Positions 51,066 to 63,842 of a DNA stretch of 64,000 nucleotides are shown one piece after another. The DNA comes from Gammaproteobacteria bacterium. GTDB taxonomy: Bacteria; Pseudomonadota; Gammaproteobacteria; Burkholderiales; Gallionellaceae. Location of the stretch: positions 1-64,000 of the forward strand of contig JAHJQE010000011.1 in the NCBI GenBank assembly GCA_018819205.1, read 5' to 3'. The translations under genes were made by a program, and so were the position numbers. Position 1 is the first letter of the stretch, and the number at the start of each line of letters is the position of its first letter. Under the pieces are notes generated by a model, which did not search any database, was not told where the DNA came from, and saw nothing but the letters and a program-made list of their open reading frames with translations.

Positions 51066-52153
51066 CCCAATGGCTGTCACAAGACGTACGCGCATTCAGT
51101 GTCTTTAACTACATCACTCTGCGTGCTGTGATGGCTGCGATGACCGCGCTCATCATCTCGTTCATGCTGGGGCCGTGGATGATCCGCAAACTGACAGCGA
51201 TGAAGATTGGACAATCGGTGCGCAGCGATGGCCCGCAGACACATTTGGTGAAAGCCGGTACGCCGACCATGGGCGGTGCGCTGATCCTGATGTCGGTCGC
51301 AATCACCACCCTGCTGTGGGGTGACATGCATAACGCCTATGTATGGGTGGTGCTGCTGACCACGATGGGCGTGGGCGCCGTGGGCTGGGTGGACGACTAT
51401 CGCAAGGTGGTGAACCGCAATCCGGATGGTCTGTCCGCACGCGCCAAGATGTTCTGGCAGTCGCTGATCGCGTTGGCAGTAGGCATCTATCTGTGGACGC
51501 ACGCCACACTTCCGCAGCACACGGAAGTCATCGTGCCGTTCTTCAAACATTTTGTCATCCCGCTCGGCATGGTGGGCTTCATTGTGCTGGTCTATCTGGT
51601 AATCGTTGGTAGCAGCAATGCGGTGAACCTGACAGACGGTCTGGATGGCTTGGCCATCATGCCGACTGTGATGGTGGCGGCGGCGCTGGCGATCTTTGCC
51701 TATGTCGCCGGTCACGCCGAATTCTCTAAATATCTGGGGGAACCTTCTATTCCCGGCGCGGGCGAACTTGCGGTGTTCTGCGCTGCCATCGCCGGTGCCG
51801 GTCTGGCCTTCCTGTGGTTCAACGCCTACCCGGCCGAAGTGTTCATGGGCGATGTCGGTGCACTGGCGCTGGGAGCGGCGCTGGGTGCTGTGGCCGTGAT
51901 CATCCGACAGGAACTGGTGTTGTTCATCATGGGCGGCGTGTTCGTGGTGGAAGCGGTATCGGTGATGTTGCAGGTAAGCTACTTCAAGTACAGCAAATGG
52001 AAGACCGGCACAGGGCGCCGCATCCTGCTGATGGCGCCGCTGCATCACCACTTCGAGCAGAAGGGCTGGAAAGAGACACAAGTCGTGGTGAGGTTCTGGA
52101 TCATCACGATGTTGTTGGTATTGATTGGACTCTCGACACTGAAACTGAGATGA
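51050..52153 (+). CDS. mraY: Phospho-MurNAc-pentapeptide transferase
   Basis: [35 protein letters not shown]. Confidence 0.97.
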   Translation: MLLALAQWLSQDVRAFSVFNYITLRAVMAAMTALIISFMLGPWMIRKLTAMKIGQSVRSDGPQTHLVKAGTPTMGGALILMSVAITTLLWGDMHNAYVWVVLLTTMGVGAVGWVDDYRKVVNRNPDGLSARAKMFWQSLIALAVGIYLWTHATLPQHTEVIVPFFKHFVIPLGMVGFIVLVYLVIVGSSNAVNLTDGLDGLAIMPTVMVAAALAIFAYVAGHAEFSKYLGEPSIPGAGELAVFCAAIAGAGLAFLWFNAYPAEVFMGDVGALALGAALGAVAVIIRQELVLFIMGGVFVVEAVSVMLQVSYFKYSKWKTGTGRRILLMAPLHHHFEQKGWKETQVVVRFWIITMLLVLIGLSTLKLR

Positions 52154-53532
52154 CGACCCTGCGCGACAAATCGGTGCTGATACTCGGTCTCGGGGAGACC
52201 GGGTTGTCGCTTGCGCGTTATCTGCACGCGCAGGGCGCGCGTCTGCGCGTCGCCGATAGCCGTGCAGAGCCGCCCGGTGTGGCGACATTGCGCAACGAGA
52301 TGCCGCAGGCCGAGTTGCATTGCGGCGCGTTCAACGAGGGGCTACTGCAAGGTGTCGACAGTATCGCCATCAGCCCCGGCGTGCCGGTGGCGGAGTCGCT
52401 GGTGCAAATGGCCATGGCACGCGGCATCCGGATCGACGGCGACATCGAGCTACTGGCGCAACAGATCGCAGTTGCACAACCCAAGCCGAAAGTCATCGCC
52501 ATCACCGGCGCCAACGGCAAGACCACCACCACCAGCATGGTCGGAGCCATGTGCGTCGCAGCCGGACTGGATGCGCAGGTGGCGGGCAATATTTCGCCTG
52601 CCGTGCTGGATGCACTGCGTGAACGCGGCGGGCATCAGCCGCAAGCCTGGGTGCTGGAACTGTCCAGCTTCCAGCTGGAGACGACACATACTCTGGATGC
52701 CGACGCAGCGGTGGTACTCAATGTGAGCGAGGATCATCTCGACCGTTATGAGCACGATATGGAACTGTATGCGGCAGCCAAGATGCGGGTGTTCAACGGC
52801 CATGGGGTGCAGGTACTGAATCGCGACGATGCACGCAGTGCAGCGATGGCATTGGTCGGACGTCGCCAAGTGACCTTTGGTTTGACACCACCGAGCAGTG
52901 AACAGGATTGGGGTATTAGTAAAGAAGGTGCGATCACCTGGCTGATGCAAGGCGCGCAGAAAGTGATGCGTGCCGATGAATTGCAAGTGGCAGGGTTGCA
53001 CAATGTGGCGAATGCATTGGCTGCGCTGGCATTGTGCCGCGCACTCGATCTGCCGCTGGCTCCGTTGGTGTCAGCGCTGCGCGCATTCAAAGGATTGCCG
53101 CATCGCGTAGAAGAAGTGGCGCAAGTGAATGGCGTCACTTATTACGACGATTCCAAAGGCACCAACGTCGGCGCGACCGAAGCAGCGCTGAATGGATTGG
53201 GCAAGCAAGCAGTCGTCATCCTGGGCGGTGACGGCAAGGGACAGGACTTTTCGCCGCTGAAACTGGCGGTCGAGAAATATGCGCGCGCGGTGGTGCTGAT
53301 CGGCCGTGATGCACCATTGATCGCAAGCGCGATTGCTGGTTGTGACAAGCCGGTGCTGAATGCGAGCGATATGGATGAGGCGGTGCGTATCGCCACTGCC
53401 AATGCGCAACGAGGCGATGCAGTGTTGATGTCGCCCGCCTGCGCCAGCTTCGACATGTACCGCAACTACCTGCATCGCGCGGAAGCATTCGTCGCAGCGG
53501 TGAGGAAACTGCAAGCGGAGGCGACATGCTGA
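52150..53532 (+). CDS. murD: UDP-MurNAc-L-alanine--D-glutamate ligase
   Basis: [26 protein letters not shown]. Confidence 0.97.
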   Translation: MTTLRDKSVLILGLGETGLSLARYLHAQGARLRVADSRAEPPGVATLRNEMPQAELHCGAFNEGLLQGVDSIAISPGVPVAESLVQMAMARGIRIDGDIELLAQQIAVAQPKPKVIAITGANGKTTTTSMVGAMCVAAGLDAQVAGNISPAVLDALRERGGHQPQAWVLELSSFQLETTHTLDADAAVVLNVSEDHLDRYEHDMELYAAAKMRVFNGHGVQVLNRDDARSAAMALVGRRQVTFGLTPPSSEQDWGISKEGAITWLMQGAQKVMRADELQVAGLHNVANALAALALCRALDLPLAPLVSALRAFKGLPHRVEEVAQVNGVTYYDDSKGTNVGATEAALNGLGKQAVVILGGDGKGQDFSPLKLAVEKYARAVVLIGRDAPLIASAIAGCDKPVLNASDMDEAVRIATANAQRGDAVLMSPACASFDMYRNYLHRAEAFVAAVRKLQAEATC

Positions 53533-54689
53533 ACACTGCACTGCACGCGCCGCGTCGTCATGTTGCCGAATACGACACCGTATTGGCATGGCTGATCACG
53601 GCCTTGCTTGCCATCGGTCTGGTGATGGTCTACTCCGCCTCGATCGCTACCGCAGAAGCCGGACGCTACACCGGACATCAGGCGACCTACTATCTGGTTC
53701 GCCATGGCTTGTTCATGACTGTCGGACTGGCTGCGGCAGTGATCGCGTTCCAGGTGCCGACGCAGACCTGGCAGAAATATGCGCCAGTACTGTTCATGAT
53801 CGGAGTGCTGCTGCTGATGCTGGTGCTGATCCCGGGTATCGGGAAATCCGTGAACGGCAGCCGCCGCTGGATCTCGCTGATCGTGTTCAACATGCAGCCT
53901 TCCGAACTGATGAAACTGTTCGCGGTACTGTACGCCGCTGACTATGCGGTAAGAAAAGGTGCGGTGCGACACCGTTTCGTGCAATCGTTTGTGCCGATGT
54001 TCATCGTGATGGCGCTGGTTGGTGCATTGCTGCTGCTGGAGCCGGACATGGGGGCATTCGTGGTGATTTGCGCGATCGCCATGGGCATGCTGTGGCTGGG
54101 TGGCTTCAATCTGAAGATATTCGGCGCACTGACCGTCGCGCTGCCGCTGGCCTTCGCCGCACTGATCTTCTCTTCCGAATACCGCATGCAACGCGTTCTG
54201 GGGTTCCTTGACCCCTGGTCCGACCCCTACGGCAAAGGCTACCAGTTGAGTCACGCGCTGATCGCATTCGGGCGCGGCGAGTGGCTGGGCGTCGGTCTGG
54301 GCGGCAGCGTAGAGAAACTGTTCTACCTGCCGGAAGCGCATACCGACTTCCTGCTGGCGGTGATCGCCGAAGAGCTCGGATTATTCGGCGTGACCGCCGT
54401 GCTGTTGCTGTTCGGCTGGCTGATCGTGCGTGCCTTTGCCATCGGTCGCCAGGCCGCGATGTCCGACCGCCTGTATGCCGCGCTGGTGGCGCAGGGCATC
54501 GGCGTGTGGCTGGGCGTGCAGGCGATGATCAACATCGGCGTGAACATGGGCGTACTGCCGACCAAAGGCTTGACCCTGCCTTTCCTGAGTTTCGGCGGCA
54601 GCGGCGTGGTGGTGAATATGGTTGCGGTCGCAGTGTTGTTGCGCATCGATTATGAAAACAGACGTGTTGCGCGGGGACTTCCGATATGA
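53526..54689 (+). CDS. ftsW: Peptidoglycan glycosyltransferase FtsW
   Basis: SEDS family; [36 protein letters not shown]. Confidence 0.97.
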   Translation: MLNTALHAPRRHVAEYDTVLAWLITALLAIGLVMVYSASIATAEAGRYTGHQATYYLVRHGLFMTVGLAAAVIAFQVPTQTWQKYAPVLFMIGVLLLMLVLIPGIGKSVNGSRRWISLIVFNMQPSELMKLFAVLYAADYAVRKGAVRHRFVQSFVPMFIVMALVGALLLLEPDMGAFVVICAIAMGMLWLGGFNLKIFGALTVALPLAFAALIFSSEYRMQRVLGFLDPWSDPYGKGYQLSHALIAFGRGEWLGVGLGGSVEKLFYLPEAHTDFLLAVIAEELGLFGVTAVLLLFGWLIVRAFAIGRQAAMSDRLYAALVAQGIGVWLGVQAMINIGVNMGVLPTKGLTLPFLSFGGSGVVVNMVAVAVLLRIDYENRRVARGLPI

Positions 54690-55747
54690 GCAGAACCATT
54701 CTGATCATGGCAGGCGGCACAGGCGGGCACATCTACCCGGGCTTGGCCGTGGCAGACGCCTTGCGCGCCCAGGACTGGAATGTGGTCTGGCTGGGCGCGC
54801 CGCACAGCATGGAAGCGGAGCTGGTGCCCAAGCACGGCTATCCGGTGGCGTGGGTGAACTTCAGTGGCGTGCGCGGCAAAGGTCTGTTGCGCTTGCTGAT
54901 GCTGCCGTTCACCTTGCTGCGTGCACTGGGACAAGGTGCGGCCGCGATATTGCGTCATAGGCCCGATGTGGTGCTGGGCATGGGTGGCTACATCACGATG
55001 CCCGGCGGATTGATGGCCGCATTCCTGCGCCGACCGCTGGTGATACACGAGCAGAACTCCATCGCCGGCATGAGCAACAAGGTGTTGGCGAAGCTGGCGT
55101 CGCGCGTGCTGAGCGGTTTCCCGGGTGTGCTGAAGGGCACCGAGTGGAGCGGCAACCCGGTGCGTGCCGACATCGCAGCATTGGTGGAACCCAAGGCGCG
55201 ATTCGCGCAACGCAGCGGCAAGCTGAACGTGCTGGTGGTGGGGGGCAGCCTGGGCGCGCAGGCCTTGAATGAAGCTTTGCCAAAAGCGCTGGCAATGATG
55301 GATGAGGCCGTACGTCCGCAGGTTATCCACCAGACCGGCAAAAAGCATTTCGAGGCGGTGCAGCAGTTGTATATACAAGCCGGTGTACAGGCAGATGTGC
55401 GTGCCTTCCTCGACGACATGGCACAGCAGTATGCACAGGCCGATGTGGTGATCTGTCGTGCAGGTGCGCTGACTGTCGCTGAGTTGGCGGCAGCGGGTGT
55501 GGCGAGTGTGCTGGTGCCATTCCCGTTCGCCGTGGACGACCATCAGACGCACAACGCACGCTTCCTGAGTGAGCACGGCGCAGCGATCCTGCTGCCACAA
55601 ACAGAATTGAACGCGGCAAAACTGGCGCAACTGTTGCGCGAACTGGATAGGGAAAAACTGCTGGCGATGGCGCAAGCCGCACGCAGTCTGGCAAGACCGG
55701 ATGCGACACAACAAGTAGCGCAAGTTTGCATGTCACTCGCAGGTTAG
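54686..55747 (+). CDS. murG: UDP-GlcNAc transferase MurG
   Basis: [31 protein letters not shown]. Confidence 0.97.
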   Translation: MSRTILIMAGGTGGHIYPGLAVADALRAQDWNVVWLGAPHSMEAELVPKHGYPVAWVNFSGVRGKGLLRLLMLPFTLLRALGQGAAAILRHRPDVVLGMGGYITMPGGLMAAFLRRPLVIHEQNSIAGMSNKVLAKLASRVLSGFPGVLKGTEWSGNPVRADIAALVEPKARFAQRSGKLNVLVVGGSLGAQALNEALPKALAMMDEAVRPQVIHQTGKKHFEAVQQLYIQAGVQADVRAFLDDMAQQYAQADVVICRAGALTVAELAAAGVASVLVPFPFAVDDHQTHNARFLSEHGAAILLPQTELNAAKLAQLLRELDREKLLAMAQAARSLARPDATQQVAQVCMSLAG

Positions 55748-55755
55748 GAACAGAG

Positions 55756-57168
55756 ATGAAACATAAAATCAAAAACATCCACTTCGTAGGCATCGGCGGT
55801 TCCGGCATGAACGGCATCGCCGAGGTCATGCTCAACCTTGGTTTCAAAGTGAGCGGTTCTGATATCGCGGACAGCACAGTCATCATGCGCCTGCGCGATC
55901 TCGGTGCTGAGATCACGCAGGGACATGATGCGAGGAACTTGCGCGATGCGGATGCGGTGGTGACGTCCACCGCCGTGAAAGCGGACAACCCGGAAGTGGT
56001 CGCCGCCCGCGAACAGCATATTCCCATCGTGCCGCGCGCGGTGATGCTGGCGGAACTGATGCGTTTGCGTCAGGGCATCGCCATCGCCGGCACGCATGGC
56101 AAGACCACTACCACCTCACTGGTGACCAGCGTGCTGGCCAAGGGCGGATTCGATCCGACCTTTGTGATTGGCGGTCGCCTGAACAGCAGCGGTGCGAATG
56201 CGCGTCTGGGTACCGGAGAATATATCGTGGCCGAGGCGGACGAGTCGGATGCGTCCTTTTTACACCTGACGCCGATCATCGCAGCGGTCACCAACATCGA
56301 TGCCGACCACATGGAGACCTACGGCCACGACTTCAACAAGCTGAAGCAGGCCTTCATCGACTTCATCGAACGTCTGCCGTTCTACGGTCGCGCCATGCTG
56401 TGTGCGGACGACCCGAATGTGCGCGACATCCTGCCGCGCATCAGCAAACCGGTGACCACCTACGGCCTGGGCGAGGACGCGCATATACGCGCAGTGAACG
56501 TGCGCCACGAGGGTGGGCAGATGCGCTTCACCGCGCAGTGTCGCCATGACGAGAAGTGCCTGTTCGATGGCAAGCCGCTGGACCTGGACATTACGCTCAA
56601 TCTGGCAGGTGAACACAACGTGTTGAACGCGTTGGCGGCGATCGCCATCGGGCTGGAAGTGGGGGTCGCACCACAAGCCATCGCAGATGCGCTGGCCGAG
56701 TTCCAGGGCGTTGGCCGTCGCATGCAGCGCTATGGCGAGGTCGCCTTGCCGTCCGGCGGCAGCTTCACGCTGATCGACGACTATGGACACCACCCGGTGG
56801 AGATGAAAGCGACCATCGCCGCCGTGCGCGGCGCATTCCCGGACAAGCGTCTGCTGCTGGCGTTTCAGCCGCACCGTTACACACGCACACGCGACCTGTT
56901 CGAAGATTTTGTGAAGGTGCTGAGCGGGGTCGATGCACTGGCGCTGGCGGACATCTACGCCGCTGGCGAGGCACCCATCGTCGCTGCGGACGGCCGTGCA
57001 TTGATGCATGCGCTGCGTGTGGCCGGGCAGACCAATGTGGTGTTCGTGGAAGATATCAACGACATGCCGCAGACCATCATGCAGTTGGCGAGGGACGGCG
57101 ATGTGGTGCTGACCATGGGAGCTGGTTCAATTGGCGGCATACCGAACAAGGTGACACAGCTGGCTTAA
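55756..57168 (+). CDS. murC: UDP-MurNAc-L-alanine ligase
   Basis: [43 protein letters not shown]. Confidence 0.97.
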   Translation: MKHKIKNIHFVGIGGSGMNGIAEVMLNLGFKVSGSDIADSTVIMRLRDLGAEITQGHDARNLRDADAVVTSTAVKADNPEVVAAREQHIPIVPRAVMLAELMRLRQGIAIAGTHGKTTTTSLVTSVLAKGGFDPTFVIGGRLNSSGANARLGTGEYIVAEADESDASFLHLTPIIAAVTNIDADHMETYGHDFNKLKQAFIDFIERLPFYGRAMLCADDPNVRDILPRISKPVTTYGLGEDAHIRAVNVRHEGGQMRFTAQCRHDEKCLFDGKPLDLDITLNLAGEHNVLNALAAIAIGLEVGVAPQAIADALAEFQGVGRRMQRYGEVALPSGGSFTLIDDYGHHPVEMKATIAAVRGAFPDKRLLLAFQPHRYTRTRDLFEDFVKVLSGVDALALADIYAAGEAPIVAADGRALMHALRVAGQTNVVFVEDINDMPQTIMQLARDGDVVLTMGAGSIGGIPNKVTQLA

Positions 57169-57170
57169 CG

Positions 57171-58088
57171 ATGAATATGAGCGAAGCGACACATTTCGAC
57201 ATATCCGGGTTGCGTGGAGAACTACTCCATGACGAACCGATGTCGCGCCACGTGAGCTGGCGCGCGGGCGGTGTCGCGCAGCGTGTATACCAGCCGGCCG
57301 ATCTGGCCGACCTGCTGGTGTTCCTGCGGCAGCTCCCGGCGGACGAGCCACTGCTGGCGGTCGGGCTGGGAAGCAATCTGCTGGTGCGCGATGGAGGTTA
57401 TTGCGGCACGGTGCTGCTGATGGTCGGTGCACTCACTGAGCTGCGTATGGAAGACGGCTTGATCTATGCACAGGCCGGCGTGCCGGGTGCGAAGCTGGCG
57501 CGCTTTGCGGCCAACAACAATCTGTGCGGCGCGGAATTCTTCGTCGGCATCCCCGGTACCTTGGGCGGCATGCTGGCGATGAATGCCGGTTGCTACGGGG
57601 GAGAGACCTGGAGCGTGGTGCAGCGCGTACAGGTGTTGACACGTGGCGGTGAGCTGATCGAGCGCACGCCGCAGGAATACGACATCGGCTACCGCCATGT
57701 CACGTTAAAACAGCACAGCGATGAGTTCTTTGTGGGTGCCTGGTTGAAACTGGGACAGGGTGATGTCGAAGCGGCCAAGCAGGAGATCAAAGTGCTGATG
57801 GAGAAACGCAGTGCCAGTCAGCCATTGCAGATGCCGAACGCGGGATCCGTGTTCCGCAATCCGCAGGGGGAGCATGCGGCGAAACTGATCGAAGCTTGCG
57901 GATTGAAAGGCCGGCGTATCGGCGGTGCGCAGGTGTCTGAGAAGCATGCGAACTTCATCGTGAATACGGGTGGAGCGACAGCAGCGGACATCGAGAATCT
58001 GATTGGGGAAGTGCAGGTAACGGTGCAGCAACAGACGGGCATCAACTTGCATCCGGAAGTGAAGATAGTCGGAGAAAAGACAACGTGA
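57171..58088 (+). CDS. murB: UDP-N-acetylenolpyruvoylglucosamine reductase
   Basis: [34 protein letters not shown]. Confidence 0.96.
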   Translation: MNMSEATHFDISGLRGELLHDEPMSRHVSWRAGGVAQRVYQPADLADLLVFLRQLPADEPLLAVGLGSNLLVRDGGYCGTVLLMVGALTELRMEDGLIYAQAGVPGAKLARFAANNNLCGAEFFVGIPGTLGGMLAMNAGCYGGETWSVVQRVQVLTRGGELIERTPQEYDIGYRHVTLKQHSDEFFVGAWLKLGQGDVEAAKQEIKVLMEKRSASQPLQMPNAGSVFRNPQGEHAAKLIEACGLKGRRIGGAQVSEKHANFIVNTGGATAADIENLIGEVQVTVQQQTGINLHPEVKIVGEKTT

Positions 58089-58996
58089 GTGATTTCGGAA
58101 AAGTGGCGGTGATGTTCGGCGGACGTTCGGCAGAGCGCGAAGTTTCGCTGAAGAGCGGTGCGGCGGTGCTGGCTGCCTTGCAGCGCAGTGGTGTGGATGC
58201 GCATGCATTCGACCCTGCTGAGCGTGAGCTGTCGGAATTGAAGACAGAGAAGTTCGATCGAGTGTTCGTTATGTTGCACGGCCGTTTCGGTGAGGACGGT
58301 ACGGTGCAGGGCGCACTGGAGCTGATGGGCATCCCTTACACGGGCAGTGGCGTGATGGCATCGGCCATCGGCATGGACAAGTGGCGCAGCAAGCTGATCT
58401 GGCAGGCGGCCGGCTTGCCGATTCCGGAATACGAAGCACTGACAGCGCCGACCGACTGGGAAGCGGTTGCGGAACACCTCGATCTGCCATTGTTCGTAAA
58501 GCCTGCCAGCGAAGGCAGCAGTGTCGGCGTGGTGAAGGTGAAGACAGTGGAGGCATTGCCTGCCGCTTACGCCGAAGCGGCGAAGCACGACAAGGTGGTG
58601 ATCGCCGAAAGTTACATGAGCGGCGGCGAGTACACGGTGGCGATCCTGAACGGCAAGGCACTGCCGGCGATCAAGATCGAACCGGCGAACGAGTTCTACG
58701 ACTACGAGGCCAAGTATCTGCGCGACGATACGCGTTATCTGTGTCCTTGTGGACTGGACGCAGAGCAGGAAACAGAGATGAAGCATATGGCGCAACTGGG
58801 ATTCCAGTTGATCGGCGGTCAGGGCTGGGGACGCATGGACTTCCTGCGCGGTGAGGACGGCAAGATGTATCTGCTGGAGGCGAATACTGCGCCCGGCATG
58901 ACCGATCACAGTCTGGTGCCGATGGCTGCGCGTCAGGCAGGAATCAGTTTCGATCAATTGGTGGTGCAGATACTGGAGGGGGCGCATGTGGGATAA
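58085..58996 (+). CDS. ddl: D-alanine--D-alanine ligase
   Basis: [42 protein letters not shown]. Confidence 0.97.
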   Translation: MSDFGKVAVMFGGRSAEREVSLKSGAAVLAALQRSGVDAHAFDPAERELSELKTEKFDRVFVMLHGRFGEDGTVQGALELMGIPYTGSGVMASAIGMDKWRSKLIWQAAGLPIPEYEALTAPTDWEAVAEHLDLPLFVKPASEGSSVGVVKVKTVEALPAAYAEAAKHDKVVIAESYMSGGEYTVAILNGKALPAIKIEPANEFYDYEAKYLRDDTRYLCPCGLDAEQETEMKHMAQLGFQLIGGQGWGRMDFLRGEDGKMYLLEANTAPGMTDHSLVPMAARQAGISFDQLVVQILEGAHVG

Positions 58997-59690
58997 CGCT
59001 CATCTGTTGCGCGGTATAGCCAATGTGCTGTTCGGCTTCAGCATGTTGCTGATGGTGTACGGCGTGGTGCGTTACGTGGCGCAGTTGCCGGCGTTCTCCC
59101 TGCAGGCAGTGGTGCTGACGGCAACGCCACAAAGGGTGGAGATGGCCCGGCTGCAAGAAGTCGTGCGCGATCAGATACACGGCAATTTCTTCACTGTCGA
59201 TCTGGCCGAGACACGTGCTGCATTCCAGCAGTTACCTTGGGTGCGTTCGGTGAGTGTGCGGCGCAAGTTCCCATGGCAACTGGAAGTGGTGATCGAGGAG
59301 CACGTTGCGCTGGCGCGCTGGAACAAGACGGCAATGGTGAATACCTATGGTGAGGTGTTCGAGGCAGAGACTGACGAACAACTCCCTGCTTTCTTAGCCG
59401 AACAGGAGAACTCGCTGGTGGTGGCGCGGATGTTCAGTGAGCTGGAGCAGGAGTTGCAGCCCTTGCAACGGCACATCGTGCAATTGACGCTGTCGCCGCG
59501 CATGGCCTGGCAGGCCAGGCTGGATGATGGCATGGAGATTGCGCTGGGGCGAGAGGCGATGCGCGAGCGCTTGGCCCGTTTTGCCAAGGTGTTTCCATAT
59601 AGCGTAGCCGTGCGCATACCGAATGCGAGCCGCATCGATCTGCGCTATCGCAACGGATTTGCAGTGCAGCCGCCGCTAGGCGCGGCATGA
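58986..59690 (+). CDS. ftsQ: Cell division protein FtsQ
   Basis: TM helix plus POTRA domain; between ddl and ftsA. Confidence 0.95.
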   Translation: MWDNAHLLRGIANVLFGFSMLLMVYGVVRYVAQLPAFSLQAVVLTATPQRVEMARLQEVVRDQIHGNFFTVDLAETRAAFQQLPWVRSVSVRRKFPWQLEVVIEEHVALARWNKTAMVNTYGEVFEAETDEQLPAFLAEQENSLVVARMFSELEQELQPLQRHIVQLTLSPRMAWQARLDDGMEIALGREAMRERLARFAKVFPYSVAVRIPNASRIDLRYRNGFAVQPPLGAA

Positions 59691-59709
59691 GGGTGGTCGG
59701 GAGAGGGTG

Positions 59710-60939
59710 ATGAGTAAAGAGAGCAAGAATCTGGTCGTGGGTCTGGACATCGGTACGTCGAAGATCGCGTGCATCGTGGCCGAGGTGACGGCTGAAGGCA
59801 CGCTGGAAGTGATCGGCGCCGGCATGCACGAATCGTCGGGCATGAAGAAGGGCATGGTGGTCAATATCGATGCCACTGTGGGTGCGATCCAGCAGGCGCT
59901 GCAGGAGGCGGAGCTGATGGCGGACTGCAAGATACGACAGGTCTATACCGGCATCGCGGGCGGCCACATCCGCAGTTCGAATGCGCACGGCATGATCAAG
60001 ATCAAGGACAAGGAAGTGGCGCACACCGATGTGGTGCGAGCGATCGAGACGGCAAGCTCGATCAGCCTGCCGGGCGACCAGCAGATCTTGCACATCCTGG
60101 AACAGGAATTCAGCATCGACGGGCAGGGCGGCATCAAGAAACCGATGGGCATGAGCGGTATGCGCCTTGAGGTGGAGATACACATCGTGACCGGAGCGGT
60201 GTCCGCAGTGCAGAACATCCTCAAGTGCATTCATCGCTGCGGTCTGGAAGTGGAGGACATGATCCTGCAGCCGCTGGCGTCGAGTAAGGCGGTGCTGGCT
60301 GAAGACGAGAAGGAATTGGGCGTTTGCCTAGTGGATATTGGCGGCGGCACCACCGATGTGGCGATCTTCACCGGCGGCGCGATCCGACATACGGCGGTGA
60401 TCCCTATTGCAGGTGACCAGATCACCAACGACATCGCGATGGCCTTGCGCACGCCCACCAAGGACGCAGAAGACATCAAGATCAAGTATGGCTGCGCCTT
60501 GCGCCAGCTGGCGAACGATGCGCCGATCGAGGTGCCGGGCGTAGGAGAGCGCAGCGCGCGCATGTTGTCGCGTCAGACACTGGCCGAGGTGATCGAGCCG
60601 CGTGTGGAAGAGCTTTATTCGCTGGTGCAAACCGAGATCCGGCGTAGTGGCTTCGAAGATCTGCTGTCGTCCGGCATCGTCATCACCGGCGGCAGTGCTG
60701 CCATGCAGGGCATGGTCGAGCTGGGCGAAGAGATATTCCATCTGCCGGTGCGGTTGGGTTTGCCGCGCAGCATCGGAGGACTGTCTGCTGTAGTCAGGAC
60801 GCCGCGTTATGCGACCGGCGTCGGCCTGCTGGTGTACGGACTGGAACGCCACCAGCGCGAGGAAGTGTCTAGGGTGGGGACGGGGTCGTTCAAGGATGTG
60901 CTGGAGAGGATGAAGGACTGGTTCAAGGGGAACTTTTAG
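59710..60939 (+). CDS. ftsA: Cell division protein FtsA
   Basis: VVGLDIGTSKIACIVAEV, VDIGGGTTDVAIF, ITGGSAAMQG. Confidence 0.98.
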   Translation: MSKESKNLVVGLDIGTSKIACIVAEVTAEGTLEVIGAGMHESSGMKKGMVVNIDATVGAIQQALQEAELMADCKIRQVYTGIAGGHIRSSNAHGMIKIKDKEVAHTDVVRAIETASSISLPGDQQILHILEQEFSIDGQGGIKKPMGMSGMRLEVEIHIVTGAVSAVQNILKCIHRCGLEVEDMILQPLASSKAVLAEDEKELGVCLVDIGGGTTDVAIFTGGAIRHTAVIPIAGDQITNDIAMALRTPTKDAEDIKIKYGCALRQLANDAPIEVPGVGERSARMLSRQTLAEVIEPRVEELYSLVQTEIRRSGFEDLLSSGIVITGGSAAMQGMVELGEEIFHLPVRLGLPRSIGGLSAVVRTPRYATGVGLLVYGLERHQREEVSRVGTGSFKDVLERMKDWFKGNF

Positions 60940-61004
60940 TATCAGGCGAGCAGTGGGTTCGGTCGGTTTAGTACAAAATATTCGCAATTTATTTAAGGAG
61001 AAAA

Positions 61005-62165
61005 ATGATGGCTTTCGAACTGTTGGATGCACAACCGCAAGGCGCGGTGATCAAGGTGGTGGGTGTGGGCGGCTGCGGCGGCAATGCGGTCGATCACATG
61101 ATTGAACAGGGTGTGCAAGGTGTCGAATTCATCACCATCAACACCGATGCGCAGGCGTTGAAGCGCAGCAAGGCTCGTGTGCAGCTGCAGATCGGCGCTG
61201 CATTGACCAAGGGGCTGGGCGCGGGTGCCAAGCCGCAGATCGGTCAGGCTGCGGCGGAAGAGGATCGTGAACGCATCGCCGAGATCATTGACGGCGCGAA
61301 CATGGTGTTCATCACAGCCGGCATGGGCGGTGGCACCGGTACAGGTGCGGCTCCGATCGTGGCCCAGGTGGCCAAGGAGATGGGCATCCTGACGGTTGCG
61401 GTCGTCACCAAGCCGTTCGTGTTCGAAGGCAAACGCATGACGCTGGCACAACAAGGTATCGAGGAGCTGAGCGCATATGTGGATTCGCTCATCATCGTGC
61501 CGAACGCGAAACTGATGGAAGTGCTGGGTGGCAAGACTACGCTGCCGGAAGCCTTCAAGGCAGCGAACGGCGTGCTGCAGGGCGCAGTGGCAGGCATCGC
61601 TGAAGTGATCAATGTGCCTGGCATGGTGAACGTGGACTTCGCCGACGTGTGCACGCTGATGTCCGAGAATGGCATGGCAATGATGGGGGCGGCTTCCTCT
61701 TCCGGCGAAGGTCGTGCGAAACGCGCAGCTGAGCAAGCCATTGCCAGCCCGCTCTTGGAAGATGTGGATCTGACCGGTGCGCGTGGTGTGCTGGTCAACA
61801 TCACATCCAGCAGCAACATCACATTGGAAGAGTTCCATGAGGTGATGAACTGTTTCCAGTTCGCGGCTGCCGAGGCGACAGTGATCGTCGGTTCAGTGTT
61901 CGACGAGAATATGGGCGATGAACTGCGCGTGACCATCGTCGCCACCGGTCTGGGTGAAGTGCGCAAGCCGCAGTCGCGTCCGGTGTTGGTGCCGCAAGCG
62001 CAGTTGCGTACCGGCACGCATGATGCGCCTATGGTCGACTTCAGCGAGCTGGATATGCCGGCAGTGATGCGTAGCGGACGCCATCGTGAAGCGGTCGAGG
62101 CGATGAAACAATCCGGCGTGGAGACGCTGGATATCCCATCCTTCCTGCGTAAACAGGCGGACTGA
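61005..62165 (+). CDS. ftsZ: Cell division protein FtsZ
   Basis: GGCGGNAVDHMI, GMGGGTGTGAAP, C-terminal LDIPSFLRKQAD peptide. Confidence 0.98.
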   Translation: MMAFELLDAQPQGAVIKVVGVGGCGGNAVDHMIEQGVQGVEFITINTDAQALKRSKARVQLQIGAALTKGLGAGAKPQIGQAAAEEDRERIAEIIDGANMVFITAGMGGGTGTGAAPIVAQVAKEMGILTVAVVTKPFVFEGKRMTLAQQGIEELSAYVDSLIIVPNAKLMEVLGGKTTLPEAFKAANGVLQGAVAGIAEVINVPGMVNVDFADVCTLMSENGMAMMGAASSSGEGRAKRAAEQAIASPLLEDVDLTGARGVLVNITSSSNITLEEFHEVMNCFQFAAAEATVIVGSVFDENMGDELRVTIVATGLGEVRKPQSRPVLVPQAQLRTGTHDAPMVDFSELDMPAVMRSGRHREAVEAMKQSGVETLDIPSFLRKQAD

Positions 62166-62270
62166 GGAAGTCCTTTTCGGATGGAGTGCGGGTGGGTCGG
62201 GTCGGCCCATGAGTCGGGCCGCGTACAGGGCCTGTGCTAAACTTCGCAGAGAAAAGGTCGGATAAATAGT

Positions 62271-63182
62271 ATGGTCAAACAGCGCACATTAAAGACGGTG
62301 GTCGAAGCGACCGGAGTCGGTCTGCATACCGGCGAGAAGGTCTATTTGACCCTGCGTCCGGCAGCCATCGACAGCGGCATCGTGTTCCGACGCGTGGATC
62401 TGCCGCAATCATCTGACATACGTGCCGAAGCGCATGCGGTGCATGACACGCGCCTGTCCACCTGCCTGGAAGAGAAGGGCGCGCGCGTGGCGACGGTCGA
62501 GCACTTGATGTCGGCGCTGGCCGGATTGGGCATCGATAACGCCATCGTCGAACTGACCAGCCCCGAGTTGCCCATCATGGACGGTAGTGCGGGTACTTTT
62601 ATCTTTCTGCTGCAATCGGCAGGTATCGTCGAGCAGGATGCGCCCAAGAAGTTCATCCGTATCAAGAAAGTCGTTGAGGTGAAGGATGGTGACAAGTGGG
62701 TGCGTTTCGATCCGTTCAACGGTTACAAGCTGAGTTTCACCATCAATTTCGCCCATCCGGTGTTCGCCAACACCAAGCAGAACGTCGTGGTCGATCTGGG
62801 TGAGCATTCTTATATTAAGGAAGTTAGCCGGGCGCGCACCTTCGGCTTCATGCAGGATGTGGAGAACATGCGTGCGCAGGGTTTGGCACTGGGCGGCAAT
62901 CTGGACAATGCCATCGTGATGGACGAGTACCGCGTGATCAATCCTGATGGTCTGCGCTTTGAGGATGAGTTCGTGAAGCACAAGGTGCTGGATGCGATCG
63001 GCGATTTGTATCTGTTAGGCCATCCGCTGATCGGTGCCTTCTCCGGCTACAAATCCGGTCATGCCTTGAACAATGCCCTATGCCGCGCCTTGCTGGCGGA
63101 CGAGTCAGCATGGGAATTCACCACATTCACCAAGGCTGAAGAGGCGCCGAACTTTTTGCGCCTGCAACTACAGCCTGTCTGA
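62271..63182 (+). CDS. lpxC: UDP-3-O-acyl-N-acetylglucosamine deacetylase
   Basis: [49 protein letters not shown]. Confidence 0.98.
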   Translation: MVKQRTLKTVVEATGVGLHTGEKVYLTLRPAAIDSGIVFRRVDLPQSSDIRAEAHAVHDTRLSTCLEEKGARVATVEHLMSALAGLGIDNAIVELTSPELPIMDGSAGTFIFLLQSAGIVEQDAPKKFIRIKKVVEVKDGDKWVRFDPFNGYKLSFTINFAHPVFANTKQNVVVDLGEHSYIKEVSRARTFGFMQDVENMRAQGLALGGNLDNAIVMDEYRVINPDGLRFEDEFVKHKVLDAIGDLYLLGHPLIGAFSGYKSGHALNNALCRALLADESAWEFTTFTKAEEAPNFLRLQLQPV

Positions 63183-63193
63183 TCCGGGGCGGT

Positions 63194-63391
63194 ATGCTGA
63201 TCCGACTGGTCTTGTTGCTGTCAGCGTTGCTGCTGGCAGTCTCCGGCCTGGCCTACCTGTTCACGCGAGACTTGCGTTATCTGATAATTATCAGGCAGAT
63301 CGTGCGTTTCTTGCTGTTTCTGCTGCTTGTATTTGCGGTGCTGTATGTATTGGAACGTTTCGGGCTGGTCGCTTGGCGCGTCTTTGTCTAG
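63194..63391 (+). CDS. Small predicted membrane protein
   Basis: 65 aa, two hydrophobic segments, directly after lpxC. Confidence 0.6.
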   Translation: MLIRLVLLLSALLLAVSGLAYLFTRDLRYLIIIRQIVRFLLFLLLVFAVLYVLERFGLVAWRVFV

Positions 63392-63810
63392 CGCTTGCTG
63401 TGTGCAAGCCGTTCTAGCGCCGACCTCAGTCCACCTTCCGGCAGTTCATGCGCCAGCTCATCCAGCGCGACACGGCCTTGTTCGCCAACTGTTCGTGGTG
63501 GCAACGGCGGGGCTGGCGGGTTGGCGTTCACTTGCACCTGGGTTTGAATTCCAGTAACCTCGCATCCCCTTGTTCGAAATAAGGAAATCAATTGAGGGGC
63601 GAGTTGTTTGAGTTTGCTGGCGACGGCACCATTGTCGGCAGCCAATGTCAGATGATTGTTTTCAAACCGTAAGACCCGGCTGCCTTGAACCAATGAAGGC
63701 GGTGCGATGGACCGATATTGACGCTGTAACCACACGAGCTGGCGCGCTGCCAGTGAGAGTCGTTTCAGTTTGGGATCGGCGTCCAGAAAGTCATTCAGGC
63801 GGTTGGACAC
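63388..63810 (-). CDS. DUF721/DciA-like protein
   Basis: 140 aa; RFENNHLTLAADNGAVASKLKQLAPQLI; typical lpxC-DUF721-M23 neighbourhood. Confidence 0.75.
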   Translation of the reverse strand: MSNRLNDFLDADPKLKRLSLAARQLVWLQRQYRSIAPPSLVQGSRVLRFENNHLTLAADNGAVASKLKQLAPQLISLFRTRGCEVTGIQTQVQVNANPPAPPLPPRTVGEQGRVALDELAHELPEGGLRSALERLAHSKR

Positions 63811-63842
63811 AGTCGTTTGGAAATCTCGTAGGGAGTGGATCA

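Noticed and set aside
62166-62270. Terminator/attenuator between ftsZ and lpxC (CGGCCC-ATGAGTC-GGGCCG)
   Set aside because: Short stem and no T tract; insufficient support as a distinct regulatory element.
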